Below are positions 16,146 to 25,014 of a DNA stretch of 59,260 nucleotides, piece after piece; positions within the stretch are counted from its first letter, which is position 1; the number at the start of each line of letters is the position of its first letter. This DNA is from CAYVUM01 sp964619055 (GTDB lineage Bacteria > Pseudomonadota > Alphaproteobacteria > Rhodospirillales > Defluviicoccaceae). The translations under genes and the position numbers were made by a program. Below the pieces are notes generated by a model. It made no database searches and was not told the DNA's origin. It saw only the letters and a list, made by a program, of their open reading frames with translations. Location of the stretch: the NCBI GenBank assembly GCA_964619055.1, contig CAZUDB010000016.1, forward strand, positions 1 through 59,260, given 5' to 3'.

Positions 16146-16889
16146 TCACTCCACTTCCACCGGCACGACGGCCTCGGCGGCCATGCTATAACCCAGGTCT
16201 ACAGACGCGGTGCCGTCCACCAAAAACAAGTCCACCTGCCCGGCCCCAGAGGCCAACAGCCCCGTAACGGTTACGGGCGCGTACAAACTGTCACTGGTGA
16301 ACGCATCTTCAACGGACACATGAACAATCTGATTGGGCGGCGGCGGCGGCACGTGGATGCAGGCACCGACAAACGGAACAAGCAGGAACTCCGTGATCTC
16401 GCCATCGCTCAAATCCAGCGGTAGGAGATAGCCTGATAGGCGCACCCGGCTGCCGTTGAGCGGCGCGTTCGTGGTCGTGCCCAGCTCATCCAGCTGGACG
16501 CGAAGCGCCGACATCTCCCGCCACAACCGCACCACGTCGGGATAGCGGTCGCTCAGGTTTTCTTCCAACATGCGGCGTTGGATCGGGGAGATCTGCTCGA
16601 TGTCACCGCCAACCGCTGCCAGGCGATCCTTTACCGAAAGCTCCAACACGATCTTCGGCAGGGCCCGCTGCTGTTCGCGCGGCAGCTTGCGTAGCTCGAT
16701 CTGGAGGGCCTGCATTTGCTGGCGCAGTTCCGTCGCCTTAGCGGGAAGGAGCGTTTCCCACTGGATGTCCTGAACATCCGGGGCAGACGCCACCGGCGTG
16801 ATCGTCTGCACTGCGGTCACCAACACCACTGCGCCCACTGTCAGGCTCAGCCATCGAAAGCGCCAAGACACCCGATGCCGTGTTGTCAT
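16146..16889 (-). CDS. DUF3299 domain-containing exported protein
   Basis: The 247-residue protein starts with a basic N-terminus and one hydrophobic segment (about 12-32, a signal or anchor). A helical stretch follows (about 45-135), then the DUF3299 domain with VRLSGYLLPLD and the conserved LVPFVGACIHVPPPPPNQ near residue 175. The Cys-His pair there could bind metal. The family commonly sits beside MacB-like ABC pairs and ZrgA, as here. Start at ATG 16889 (MTTRHR) preferred; an in-frame ATG at 16901 adds four residues. First gene of the zinc operon. Confidence 0.82.
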   Translation of the reverse strand: MTTRHRVSWRFRWLSLTVGAVVLVTAVQTITPVASAPDVQDIQWETLLPAKATELRQQMQALQIELRKLPREQQRALPKIVLELSVKDRLAAVGGDIEQISPIQRRMLEENLSDRYPDVVRLWREMSALRVQLDELGTTTNAPLNGSRVRLSGYLLPLDLSDGEITEFLLVPFVGACIHVPPPPPNQIVHVSVEDAFTSDSLYAPVTVTGLLASGAGQVDLFLVDGTASVDLGYSMAAEAVVPVEVE

Positions 16890-17032
16890 GTCAGTCTCCA
16901 CTGTGGATCCGGGTACTCCAGACCCGACTCATAAGGTGATTTGTAACCCCGATACTTGGGTTAACGCTATTCGAACCCGCGCCTCGGCGCTAGAGCCGCA
17001 ATGATTCAGCCGTTGGTTCCGAATCTCCGATC

Positions 17033-17254
17033 TCAAAGCTGGATTGCGCCTGGCAGCCCATCCTCCACGACGAATGACGCCATTGTCGAGATCGGCTGGT
17101 CATGCACTTTGACCGTATCGACAACGCGAAAACTGCTGTGCCACTCGCTGCGAGTGACATCGCAGGTCACCTAGCCATGCACATCGATGCCGTCTAGCAG
17201 ATCATCACCCCGGATAAACTTCACATGCGGGTTATGTGGTAAACCGGCGATCAT
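17033..17254 (-). pseudogene. Remnant C-terminus of a PhoD-like phosphatase
   Basis: Reading the minus strand from 17254 to the stop at 17033-17035 gives 74 codons with one internal TAG (codon 28). The peptide contains HNPHVKFIRGDD, then HG-stop-VTCDVTRSEW, then SSFRVVDTV and PISTMASFVVEDGLPGAIQ. This is the conserved C-terminal pattern of PhoD-family phosphatases. The intact PhoD at 42075 has NPHISYFNGLFRGYTLCDV at the equivalent place. The TAG sits where the family has Tyr, a one-base change. The rest of the gene is missing, so this is a truncated, inactivated relic. Confidence 0.8.
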
Positions 17255-17555
17255 CGCCGGTTCCCCGGAGACAGCGCTGTCTGCCTAGTCGTACCCTTCT
17301 TGGTGTCCATGGAATGTTCTCTAACGCCCGGACCATCGTGGGTTTCTAGATTGCATATTTGTCACTAGCAACCCCATTGCCGCGATCGCACAAGGACACG
17401 ACAGCCATGTGACATTTGTGTGAAGCTTGCGAGCGGTGTAGAGGCGCCGGGCCGTCGCGGATGCGGACAGCTCAAAAATCCCCTATAAGTTGCAATTAAT
17501 CTCGATTTTTCTTTATAGGTTGTATTTTTTCGTCAAATCGAATAGTTTGGCCAAG
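17255..17555. other. Non-coding stretch upstream of the PhoD relic
   Basis: No gene seen. No recognisable PhoD sequence continues in any frame upstream of the relic. AT-rich bases at about 17480-17550 could hold a promoter for the small plus-strand gene that follows. Confidence 0.45.
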
Positions 17556-17909
17556 ATGTTCTTGCAAGGGTTGTTGGCCATGATGCTCACCGATCCCGTC
17601 TTCGCCCCTGATACTGTCAGCCCGCTTGACCGTGCGGCACTGGCGCGCCTGGAGGTGGATCACACCGTGCCCGGCGGTGTGCCAGCCCTGATCCGCGGAG
17701 CGGCTCAAGCCCGGATGTTTGCGTCGGAGCACAAGGGGGTCGCGCGGGAGCGGTTGGCGACAGCGCGTTCGGCCCGCGTCGCCGGGCAGGCACGGCGGTG
17801 CCGTGTAGCCTTGGACGAAGCGAGCCTGGCTCTCGACCGTGCAATCCGCTGTGCGGCCTTTGCCCAAGCCTGCGAGAGGGCCGCCGCCCCGGGCGCGGAG
17901 GCAACGTAA
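17556..17909 (+). CDS. Hypothetical protein, Ala/Arg-rich
   Basis: The 117-residue frame is GC-rich in third positions, like neighbouring genes. An in-frame ATG at 17490 exists, but the added part lies in AT-rich DNA. After a hydrophobic start (MFLQGLLAMMLTDPVFAP) comes an Ala/Arg-rich helical body with four Cys late in the chain. I recognise no family. It could be a small exported or membrane-associated protein. It is flanked by a pseudogene relic, and coding status is uncertain. Confidence 0.45.
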   Translation: MFLQGLLAMMLTDPVFAPDTVSPLDRAALARLEVDHTVPGGVPALIRGAAQARMFASEHKGVARERLATARSARVAGQARRCRVALDEASLALDRAIRCAAFAQACERAAAPGAEAT

Positions 17910-17966
17910 CGCGCGCTTGACGCATTTCGGAGTGCCCTTATCCGTCTTGTCGCTCGGCCCCGACGC

Positions 17967-18566
17967 TCAAACCACAAAGGGCGCCAGCTCCGCCCGGATC
18001 ACCGCCTCCATGTCCTGATCGAACTGAGCCAAGAGCTGCTCCGTGAGCTGGAACCAAAACTTGTCGCGCTCATTGGCGGTGGCACTCTCGGCGATGGAAC
18101 GAGCCCGCGACACTCGGACTTTAACCTCACCACCGCCGCCGCGATCGCTCTCGTTAATGCGCAAGACCGCCTCGGCGGCGGCGTCATAGCGCTCCGACTG
18201 CTCGTCCTTGAACACGCCAGGGATGCCGCCCGCCCTCGCCAGCTTGGTCTCCGTCACGCCGGCGTCCAGAATCTCGAACCGGGCGACCGCAACACCGCTG
18301 CCCTCGGCACGCAGCCGATCCTGGACCCAGCGCCGTAAGCCCTGGGCCGGCGTCGTCGGAAAGCGATGCTCCACGTGCGGTGGCGTTTTCGGCGAACGAT
18401 AGGTCTCCACAACCTCGATGCGCTGAACGAGAAGCGTTAGCGGCGGCTTGTGCGTGAACGTGATCTCGGGAAACTGCGCCGGCGGAGCAATCGAACGCGT
18501 ACAAGCGCCAAGCACGAAGCCCGCACTTGCGGCCAAGATCGCCCGTCGGCCCACCTCAACGGCCAT
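17967..18566 (-). CDS. Hypothetical lipoprotein downstream of hslO
   Basis: The 199-residue protein has an N-terminus carrying ILAASAGFVLGAC, a lipobox with the lipidated Cys at about 22. The mature part alternates beta and helix. The start at 18566 is four bases after the hslO stop and yields the lipobox; in-frame extension upstream to 18833 would overlap hslO and is rejected. It is the last gene of argD-argF-hslO. A lipoprotein of this size is common after hslO in related bacteria. Function not known. Confidence 0.75.
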   Translation of the reverse strand: MAVEVGRRAILAASAGFVLGACTRSIAPPAQFPEITFTHKPPLTLLVQRIEVVETYRSPKTPPHVEHRFPTTPAQGLRRWVQDRLRAEGSGVAVARFEILDAGVTETKLARAGGIPGVFKDEQSERYDAAAEAVLRINESDRGGGGEVKVRVSRARSIAESATANERDKFWFQLTEQLLAQFDQDMEAVIRAELAPFVV

Positions 18567-18570
18567 GATG

Positions 18571-19662
18571 TCAACCCCCCGGTGTTCCGCCGGATGGGCC
18601 GTCACCATCGTCCTGTGCCCCGTCCTCGGTGTAGACCGCGTCGAGGGCCGCCTGGTCGAAGGCGTACTCAGCCTTACAAAACTCGCAAGTAACGCGGACG
18701 TAACCGTCGTCGTCGGCGAGGCTTTGGATCTTGTCCCGCTCGAAGGACCGGAGCGTGCGCTCAACCCGCTCACGCGAGCAGCGGCACTGGTAGCGGAGCG
18801 GGCGCTGCGGATAAACACGAACCCCGTCCTCATGGAACAGCCGGTAGAGAATGTCGAACGCGGAAAGCTCGTCCGTCAGCAGCTCCGTCGACTGGACGCT
18901 GGACATCAACACCACGGCCCGGCGCCAGGCATCGTCGGCTTCCGCCTTTTCGTCGTCACTGCCGCCAGGTGGTAGCCGCTGCAACACCAGAGCCGCGGCA
19001 CGGCGCCCGCCCTCGCCAGGTTTGGGGCCCGAGGCACAGATTGTGATGGCCGTGTCCACTTGTTCGGAGCGACGGAAATAGGCGTGGGCGCACTCGGCAA
19101 GCGTTGCCCCCTCGATCTCCGTGATCCCCTGATATCGGTCCGTGTTGGGGCCCTGGTCCACGGTGAAGGCGAGATGACCAGCCCCGATCAAACGCGGCAC
19201 CGGGGTGCCGATCGTGCGATCGACGCTGTGGCCGTTCCGTGGCCTTGGCGCACGACCGCCGTTGCCATTCGCCTTGGCCGTGCCCGCGACGTCCGGCACA
19301 ATCGCCGCCAGGCGGTCCGCATCGACCCGGGCGTAGGCCCGGATCGAGCCCGTGCTCGTCACGTCCGACATGACCATGCCGACGGGCCCGTCCCCGTTCA
19401 ATTGCAGCGTGAAGATCCCATCGTACTTCAAGCCGCTGGCAAGCACGGCGGCCATGGCCATAGCCTCTGCCAGGAGGCGGGCTACGGGCTCCGGATAGTC
19501 ATGACGGCCAAGGGCGCGGTCGAGCGTGGCATCGAGACGAACCAGTCGGCCCCGTAAGCCCGGCGCTTCGATCTGAAAGGGCTGGACGAAATCACCAAAG
19601 ACGCCGGATGACGGCCCGGGCGTGCGGATTTCGATGGCGGAACCGGAGGAAGGTTCACTCAT
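18571..19662 (-). CDS. hslO: Hsp33 redox-regulated chaperone
   Basis: Hsp33 is activated by oxidation: four Cys hold zinc when reduced and form disulfides under stress, exposing a client-binding surface. The C-terminal zinc site is visible as CQCSRERVERTL and CEFCKAEY (CxC and CxxC). The N-terminal substrate domain shows QPFQIEAPGLRGRLVRL and an inserted Gly/Arg-rich loop (about 140-165), which with a charged C-tail makes it longer (363 residues) than E. coli Hsp33. The start at ATG 19662 (MSEPSSG) is preferred over 19710, which adds no family sequence. Confidence 0.92.
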   Translation of the reverse strand: MSEPSSGSAIEIRTPGPSSGVFGDFVQPFQIEAPGLRGRLVRLDATLDRALGRHDYPEPVARLLAEAMAMAAVLASGLKYDGIFTLQLNGDGPVGMVMSDVTSTGSIRAYARVDADRLAAIVPDVAGTAKANGNGGRAPRPRNGHSVDRTIGTPVPRLIGAGHLAFTVDQGPNTDRYQGITEIEGATLAECAHAYFRRSEQVDTAITICASGPKPGEGGRRAAALVLQRLPPGGSDDEKAEADDAWRRAVVLMSSVQSTELLTDELSAFDILYRLFHEDGVRVYPQRPLRYQCRCSRERVERTLRSFERDKIQSLADDDGYVRVTCEFCKAEYAFDQAALDAVYTEDGAQDDGDGPSGGTPGG

Positions 19663-19769
19663 TTTGCAGACGTGTGGCCAAGGCCATGTCCCGTCAAGCG
19701 ATAGGGCCAAGTTTCAACCGAGCTTCAACAGCGCTTCAACCGAAAGGCGGAGCAGGAGTGCGGCTCCGA

Positions 19770-20690
19770 TCAGCTCAGACACCAAGCGAGAATGCCCTTC
19801 TGGGCGTGTAGGCGGTTCTCCGCCTCATCCCACACCACGGATTGCGGACCGTCGATGACCTCATCGGTTACCTCCTGGCCGCGATGAGCGGGCAGGCAAT
19901 GCATGAATAGGGCCTCGGGCTTGGCGAGACGCATGAGCTTGGCATCGACACGATAAGGCGCGAGCAGGTTGTGGCGAGTCTCCGTCTCCCGGCATCCCAT
20001 GGACACCCAGGTGTCCGTCACGACCAGATCGGCGCCGGCAACGGCCTCCTCGGGGTTGTCCATGACGGACACATCGCCGCCCTCGTGCCGGGCCCAGTCC
20101 AACAGCCGGTGGCGCGGGCGGAGCGGCTTGGGACAGGCCATGCGCAGTCGAAATCCGAAGCGGACGGCCGCATGTACCCAGGTCCGGGCCACATTGTTTG
20201 CATCCCCACTCCAGGCCACAGTGCGCCCAGTGATTGCGCCGCGGTGCTGTTCGAAGGTCATGACATCGGCCATGAGCTGGCAAGGATGGGAGTCGTCCGT
20301 CAGGCCGTTGATCACGGGTACAGTGGCGTGCTCTGCCAATTCCTGCAAGGTGCTGGCGGCACTGGTGCGGATCATGATCGCGTCAACGTAGCGCGACAGC
20401 ACGCGGGCGGTGTCCGCCATGGTCTCACCGCGCTTGATCTGCGTTTCGGCATCGGACAGCACGATGACGTGGCCGCCCAGTTGGCGCATAGCCACTTCGA
20501 ACGACACACGAGTCCGGGTCGACGGTTTCTCGAAGATCATAGCGAGCGTGCGGCCGCGGAGCAGACCGTGGTCGCGCCGCCGCCGTTCCGAGGCGGCCTT
20601 GAATGCTTTGCCGCGTTCCAGAATGCGCCGCAAGGTCATGGCATCGAAGGCGTCGAGATCGAGAAAATGCCGGGGGCTGTGCAGACCCAT
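19770..20690 (-). CDS. argF: Ornithine carbamoyltransferase
   Basis: The enzyme catalyses ornithine + carbamoyl phosphate to citrulline in arginine synthesis. Motifs are STRTRVSFE (carbamoyl phosphate), HPCQ, WSGDANNVARTW and the catalytic HCLPAHRG near the C-terminus. From ATG 20690 the protein is 306 residues, the usual size, and GGAG lies eight bases upstream. An in-frame ATG at 20789, abutting the argD stop, would add 33 low-complexity residues and lacks a clear ribosome site. Second gene of the argD-argF-hslO operon. Confidence 0.92.
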   Translation of the reverse strand: MGLHSPRHFLDLDAFDAMTLRRILERGKAFKAASERRRRDHGLLRGRTLAMIFEKPSTRTRVSFEVAMRQLGGHVIVLSDAETQIKRGETMADTARVLSRYVDAIMIRTSAASTLQELAEHATVPVINGLTDDSHPCQLMADVMTFEQHRGAITGRTVAWSGDANNVARTWVHAAVRFGFRLRMACPKPLRPRHRLLDWARHEGGDVSVMDNPEEAVAGADLVVTDTWVSMGCRETETRHNLLAPYRVDAKLMRLAKPEALFMHCLPAHRGQEVTDEVIDGPQSVVWDEAENRLHAQKGILAWCLS

Positions 20691-20790
20691 GGCGATCACT
20701 CCGGTTTTGGGCGGCGTGCGACGACGACCGCTGCCCGGTTTCTGGCCATTCGAACTCACGACGACCTCGTGACCCATGCCGTCAGTCATG

Positions 20791-21972
20791 TCATGCGGCC
20801 CGATCAGTCAACGCAGTGCAAGCCTGGTCGATGATCTCAAGCGCTTCGTCCACCTGGTCTTCAAGGACAGTAAGCGGCGGCAGGAGCCGGATCACGTTTT
20901 CCGCGGCAGGTACGGCGAGAAGCCCGCACTTGACAAACTCGGCAAGCACAACGCCAGCATCGTCCGCGCACTTGATGCCAATCATCAGCCCTTGGCCCCG
21001 CACCGCGGCGATAACGCCAGGGCGGCGACCGGCAATAGCGATGAGGCCAGCGTGCAAGCGATCTCCAAGGCCTTGAACCCGGTCCAAAAATCCGTCCACC
21101 AAAACTACGTCAAGGACGGCGTTGGCAACAGCGGAGGCCAGCGGATTACCACCGAAGGTAGTGCCATGATTGCCGGGCTGGAAGGTGCGAGCGGCGTTGC
21201 CCCGCGCCAAGCATGCCCCAATGGGGAAACCACCGCCGAGCCCCTTGGCGATGGCCATGACGTCCGGTACCACGCCAGCTGCCTCATGGGCGAACAGGTG
21301 GCCAGTCCGCCCGACGCCCGTTTGAACCTCATCCAGCATCAACAGCACGCCGGTCTCATCGGCCAACTCGCGCAGGCCACGTAAAAACCATGGTTCCGCG
21401 ACACGGATGCCGCCCTCGCCCTGGATCGGCTCGATCAGGACGGCGGCCGTGTCGGGACCGATGGCGGCCCGCGCCGCCGCCAAGTCGCCGAACGGCACTT
21501 GGTCGAACCCATCCACGGTGGGCTCGAACCCGGCGAGGAGTTTTTCGGAGCCGCCAGCGGCGATGGCGGCCAGGGTACGGCCATGAAAAGCGCCCTCGAA
21601 CGTGACGACGCGGTAGCGTTGCGGCGCACCGTATATGTCGTGGTACTTGCGGGCGAGCTTGAGTGCGGCCTCCACCGCCTCGGCGCCAGAGTTACAAAAG
21701 AATGCGGCATCAGCAAAAGTCGCCGCGACCAGCCGCTCAGCCAGGCGTTCCTGCTCGGGGATCTGGTAGAGATTTGAACAGTGCCACACCCGCTCGGCCT
21801 GCGCCTTCAGGGCCGCAACCAGGTGGGGATGGGAATGGCCAAGGGCGGAGACGGCTATGCCAGCCCCAAAATCCAGGAACCGCCGGCCATCGGTCGCGTA
21901 CAGGATCGCCCCCTCCCCATGGGAAACAGCGATATCGGACCGACGATAGTTGGCCATAAGCGCAGACGACAC
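20791..21972 (-). CDS. argD: Acetylornithine transaminase
   Basis: The 393-residue class III PLP aminotransferase converts N-acetylglutamate semialdehyde to N-acetylornithine and may also serve lysine synthesis. Visible motifs are FLDFGAGIAVSALGHSHP, FFCNSGAEAVEAALKLAR (PLP phosphate), LMLDEVQTGVGRTG and MAIAKGLGGGFPIGA with the Schiff-base Lys. It heads the arginine operon. About 250 bp of sequence without a gene separates it from the amidase. Confidence 0.95.
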   Translation of the reverse strand: MSSALMANYRRSDIAVSHGEGAILYATDGRRFLDFGAGIAVSALGHSHPHLVAALKAQAERVWHCSNLYQIPEQERLAERLVAATFADAAFFCNSGAEAVEAALKLARKYHDIYGAPQRYRVVTFEGAFHGRTLAAIAAGGSEKLLAGFEPTVDGFDQVPFGDLAAARAAIGPDTAAVLIEPIQGEGGIRVAEPWFLRGLRELADETGVLLMLDEVQTGVGRTGHLFAHEAAGVVPDVMAIAKGLGGGFPIGACLARGNAARTFQPGNHGTTFGGNPLASAVANAVLDVVLVDGFLDRVQGLGDRLHAGLIAIAGRRPGVIAAVRGQGLMIGIKCADDAGVVLAEFVKCGLLAVPAAENVIRLLPPLTVLEDQVDEALEIIDQACTALTDRAA

Positions 21973-22221
21973 GCCAGCAGCCCTCCCTGCAACACACCAC
22001 CGCCGAGCGTTTGTTGAACCCGCGTCGCGGTCTTAAGAAAGCGATCACGATAGGTGGGCAAGCGGGGCGCTGTCAATGTCGCGGCAAGGGATCACCGGCA
22101 GCTTTGGGACGCAAACGTGCCGTGCAAAGCACGGACATATCAGGCGAATCTTGCAAAACCTAACCTCGGACCGAGGGAGTCGGCACGACCGCCGCTCTCG
22201 CTCCGCTTGCCTGGCGCCAGG

Positions 22222-23805
22222 TCAGCCGTTGCGGAAGTCGGGCATCAGTTTCCCGGTGAACAGCCTGGGCGAGGCTCCTTCGTAAGCGGACGCGATCCGC
22301 AAGGCCATGTGGTCGTCATAGGGCCGCGTGATGATCTGCATCCCGACAGGCATGTTTTGCGACGTAAGGCCAACGGGCACAGCCACCACGGGATGCCAAT
22401 TGAGCACGTTCCACGGGATCGTTAGCGAGGAAATGAAAAGCTGCGGTAGGGTTTCTCCCGCCATCACGAACTCTGCGACGGAATGGTCATGATCCGCCGG
22501 CACGTGGCTGGTGTTGAGCGTTGCGGTGATCAACGCATCGAAGCCGTTGTTCCAAAGCTGATCCGCGAGCCGCGCGTACAACGCCTTCATGTAGTTTTCG
22601 AACTCGAAGGCCTGCGGCCCTCCGAAATCGCCTTTGTTGAGCTTGCCGACGAACCAGGCGGCGTAGGGTGTCATCTCGTCCAACCGATCCAGGTAGCCCG
22701 TCTCCATCCAACCGCCCATGGAACCGGATAGCAGCATCTTCGCGAACATGGCCGAGATCTCGTCCACGGTCGTGCCGGGGTCCAAGTCGATTGCCACGAC
22801 CTCGGCACCGAGGCCGCGAAGGCGTTCCGCCGCTTCGTCGAGCCGTGCCCGGGTTTCCTGATCGATCCGCGTATAGCCAAAATCAGGGGCGTAGGCGATC
22901 CGCCGGCCCAGAACATCCGGGTAGGTTAGCGGCATCTCGATCTTGGGCAAGGTTGCCGGCGCATGCGGGGTCGGGCCCGAGATCACATTCTGCATCATGA
23001 CCATGTCGGCGAAATAGCGCGCCATGGAGCCTGTGCCCGAGAACGGCGCAAGGGGCAAGTCGGTCGTGACGCGACCGAAGGGCGGCTTGAAACCGTAGCC
23101 ACCATTAAATGCTGACGGAAGGCGGACGGAGCCACCCATGTCCGAGCCGGTCGCGATTGTGCACATCCCGGCCGCCAGCGCCGCGCCGGACCCACCGGAC
23201 GAACCCCCAACGCCATACTTCAGGTTCCAGGGATTGCGTGTGACCCCCCACAGCTTGGTGAAGGTCAGGCCGTGCACGTAAAGCTCCGGAACCGTTGTTT
23301 GGATCGGCAGAACGGCACCGGCCGCCTTAAGCTTGGTGACGATTGGATCGGCGTGTTCGGCCTTGTCGTCCTTGTGCACGACCGAGCCCATGGTCACGAT
23401 CCACCCGGCGTCATGGTGCTCGTCCTTCACGCCGCAGGTGATGCCCTCCAGCGGGCGGGCGGTACCGTTAATCCAACGCTGCTCGGAGTCTCTCGCAGCT
23501 GCCATGGCGGTATCGAAGTGGGTGTAAGTGACGCAGTTGACCTTGTCGTTGACGGCCTCGTAACGAGCGATCTGGGCCTCGAGAACCTCGACCGGCGACA
23601 GCTTGCGCGCCCGAAACAACGGCAGAAGCTCCGCGGCCGACATATAAATGAGTTCGTCATCGGCGAAAGTGGCAGCCAACGCGGATCGCCCTGTGGCGTT
23701 CCAAAGTGCGGCGGCACTAACGCCGGCCAAGGTAAGCTCCAAAACCTCGCGTCGTGCGAGACCCGCACCGTGAACCTCTGTCGCGCCCGTGTTGTTCGTC
23801 GTCAT
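22222..23805 (-). CDS. Amidase signature family enzyme, probable Tat export
   Basis: The 527-residue protein has the amidase signature core. The catalytic Lys is in GVKDEHH, the glycine/serine stretch is GVGGSSGGSGAALAAG, and the nucleophile region is TGSDMGGSVRLPS, together giving the Ser-cisSer-Lys triad. The N-terminus has LARREVLELTLAGVSAAAL (about 16-34), a twin-Arg-like export signal. The substrate cannot be read from sequence; options include small amides, nitrile-derived amides or peptide amides. It stands alone after rodA on the same strand, 64 bp apart. Confidence 0.85.
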   Translation of the reverse strand: MTTNNTGATEVHGAGLARREVLELTLAGVSAAALWNATGRSALAATFADDELIYMSAAELLPLFRARKLSPVEVLEAQIARYEAVNDKVNCVTYTHFDTAMAAARDSEQRWINGTARPLEGITCGVKDEHHDAGWIVTMGSVVHKDDKAEHADPIVTKLKAAGAVLPIQTTVPELYVHGLTFTKLWGVTRNPWNLKYGVGGSSGGSGAALAAGMCTIATGSDMGGSVRLPSAFNGGYGFKPPFGRVTTDLPLAPFSGTGSMARYFADMVMMQNVISGPTPHAPATLPKIEMPLTYPDVLGRRIAYAPDFGYTRIDQETRARLDEAAERLRGLGAEVVAIDLDPGTTVDEISAMFAKMLLSGSMGGWMETGYLDRLDEMTPYAAWFVGKLNKGDFGGPQAFEFENYMKALYARLADQLWNNGFDALITATLNTSHVPADHDHSVAEFVMAGETLPQLFISSLTIPWNVLNWHPVVAVPVGLTSQNMPVGMQIITRPYDDHMALRIASAYEGASPRLFTGKLMPDFRNG

Positions 23806-23869
23806 TGCTCTGACTTTCCTTGATTTTTTGAAGGCTTAGGCTGCGGATTGGGCAGCATAATATTCGATA

Positions 23870-25009
23870 CTAATTTGTGCCGCGCCGCCCCACAGGCAAA
23901 TCACGATGGATGTAAGCGCTTAACAGCAGCCCAAAACCAACCATTAGCGTTAGAAGCGCTGTGCCGCCGTAGGAAATCAGCGGCAAGGGCACGCCCACCA
24001 CGGGGATCACGCCCATCACCATGGCCACGTTGATGAAGACATAAAGAAACAGCGTGGTCGACACGCCAATGGCGAGTAAGCGGCCGAACTGGTTTCGGCA
24101 GGCAAACGCGATGGCAAAGCCGTAAATCAGAACCAGGGTGTATAGCGCGAGAACGGCGATGCCGCCCAACAATCCGAATTCCTCCGCCAGCATGGTGAAG
24201 ATGAAGTCCGTCTGCTTTTCAGGGAGGAAGTTGAGGTGGCTCTGCGTTCCAGCCAGAAACCCCTTGCCGAACAGGCCACCGGACCCGAGTGCGATCTTGG
24301 ACTGGATGATGTGGTAGCCAGCGCCAAGTGGGTCCTCCTCCGGATTTAGGAAGGTAAGGACCCGCTGCTGCTGATAGTCATGGAGCATGCTCCAGGCTAC
24401 CGGCAACGCGGCCAGCGCCACGACACCAACGACCGCGAACTTCCATAAGCGAACCCCGGCAACGAACATCACCGCGCCACTAGCGATGATCAACATCAGC
24501 GCGGTGCCCAGATCGGGTTGTTTCAGCACGAGAGCCGCCGGGAGCAGGACCATTAGCAGGGGGGGAACAAGCAACCAGGGCCGGCCAATATCCTCAGAGC
24601 CGATGCCGTGAAAGTAGCGGGCGAGGGCGAGAACGAGGGCCACCTTCATGATTTCCGAAGGTTGCAGGTTAATAAAGCCCAGGTTGATCCAACGTTGTGC
24701 GCCCATTCCGACCACGCCCATGGCCTCGACGCCTACGAGCAAGAGCAGCGCTACGCCGTAGATGGCATAGGCGGTGCGAAACCAGAACCGGATATCAACG
24801 AGCGCGATCACGAGCATCAACGCCAGGCTCGTGGAAAAGCGAAGGATGTGGCGGATCGCCCAAGGCTCAAGACTGCCGTTGGCAGCCGAATATTGCATGG
24901 CAACACCGACACCGGCGATCATGCAGATCAGCATGACCAGCGGCCATTGAATCTGCACCAGCTTTTCGCCAAGCGTAATGTCGTCAGTTGTGTGTCGATC
25001 AAGCGCCAT
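23870..25009 (-). CDS. rodA: Rod-shape SEDS glycosyltransferase RodA
   Basis: The 379-residue protein has about ten membrane helices. It belongs to the FtsW/RodA/SpoVE family, which polymerises lipid II glycan chains for cell elongation. Typical blocks are LQPSEIMKVALVLALARYF, KQPDLGTALMLI and GVPLPLISYGGTALLTLM. It lies five bases after the PBP2 gene, the usual pairing of SEDS polymerase and cognate transpeptidase. Last gene of the mreBCD-mrdA-rodA operon. Confidence 0.95.
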   Translation of the reverse strand: MALDRHTTDDITLGEKLVQIQWPLVMLICMIAGVGVAMQYSAANGSLEPWAIRHILRFSTSLALMLVIALVDIRFWFRTAYAIYGVALLLLVGVEAMGVVGMGAQRWINLGFINLQPSEIMKVALVLALARYFHGIGSEDIGRPWLLVPPLLMVLLPAALVLKQPDLGTALMLIIASGAVMFVAGVRLWKFAVVGVVALAALPVAWSMLHDYQQQRVLTFLNPEEDPLGAGYHIIQSKIALGSGGLFGKGFLAGTQSHLNFLPEKQTDFIFTMLAEEFGLLGGIAVLALYTLVLIYGFAIAFACRNQFGRLLAIGVSTTLFLYVFINVAMVMGVIPVVGVPLPLISYGGTALLTLMVGFGLLLSAYIHRDLPVGRRGTN

Positions 25010-25014
25010 AGTGA

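Noticed and set aside
16960..17000. tRNA-like TTCGAACCC stretch
   Set aside because: Only the T-loop-like piece matches; no acceptor or anticodon stem can be formed around it.
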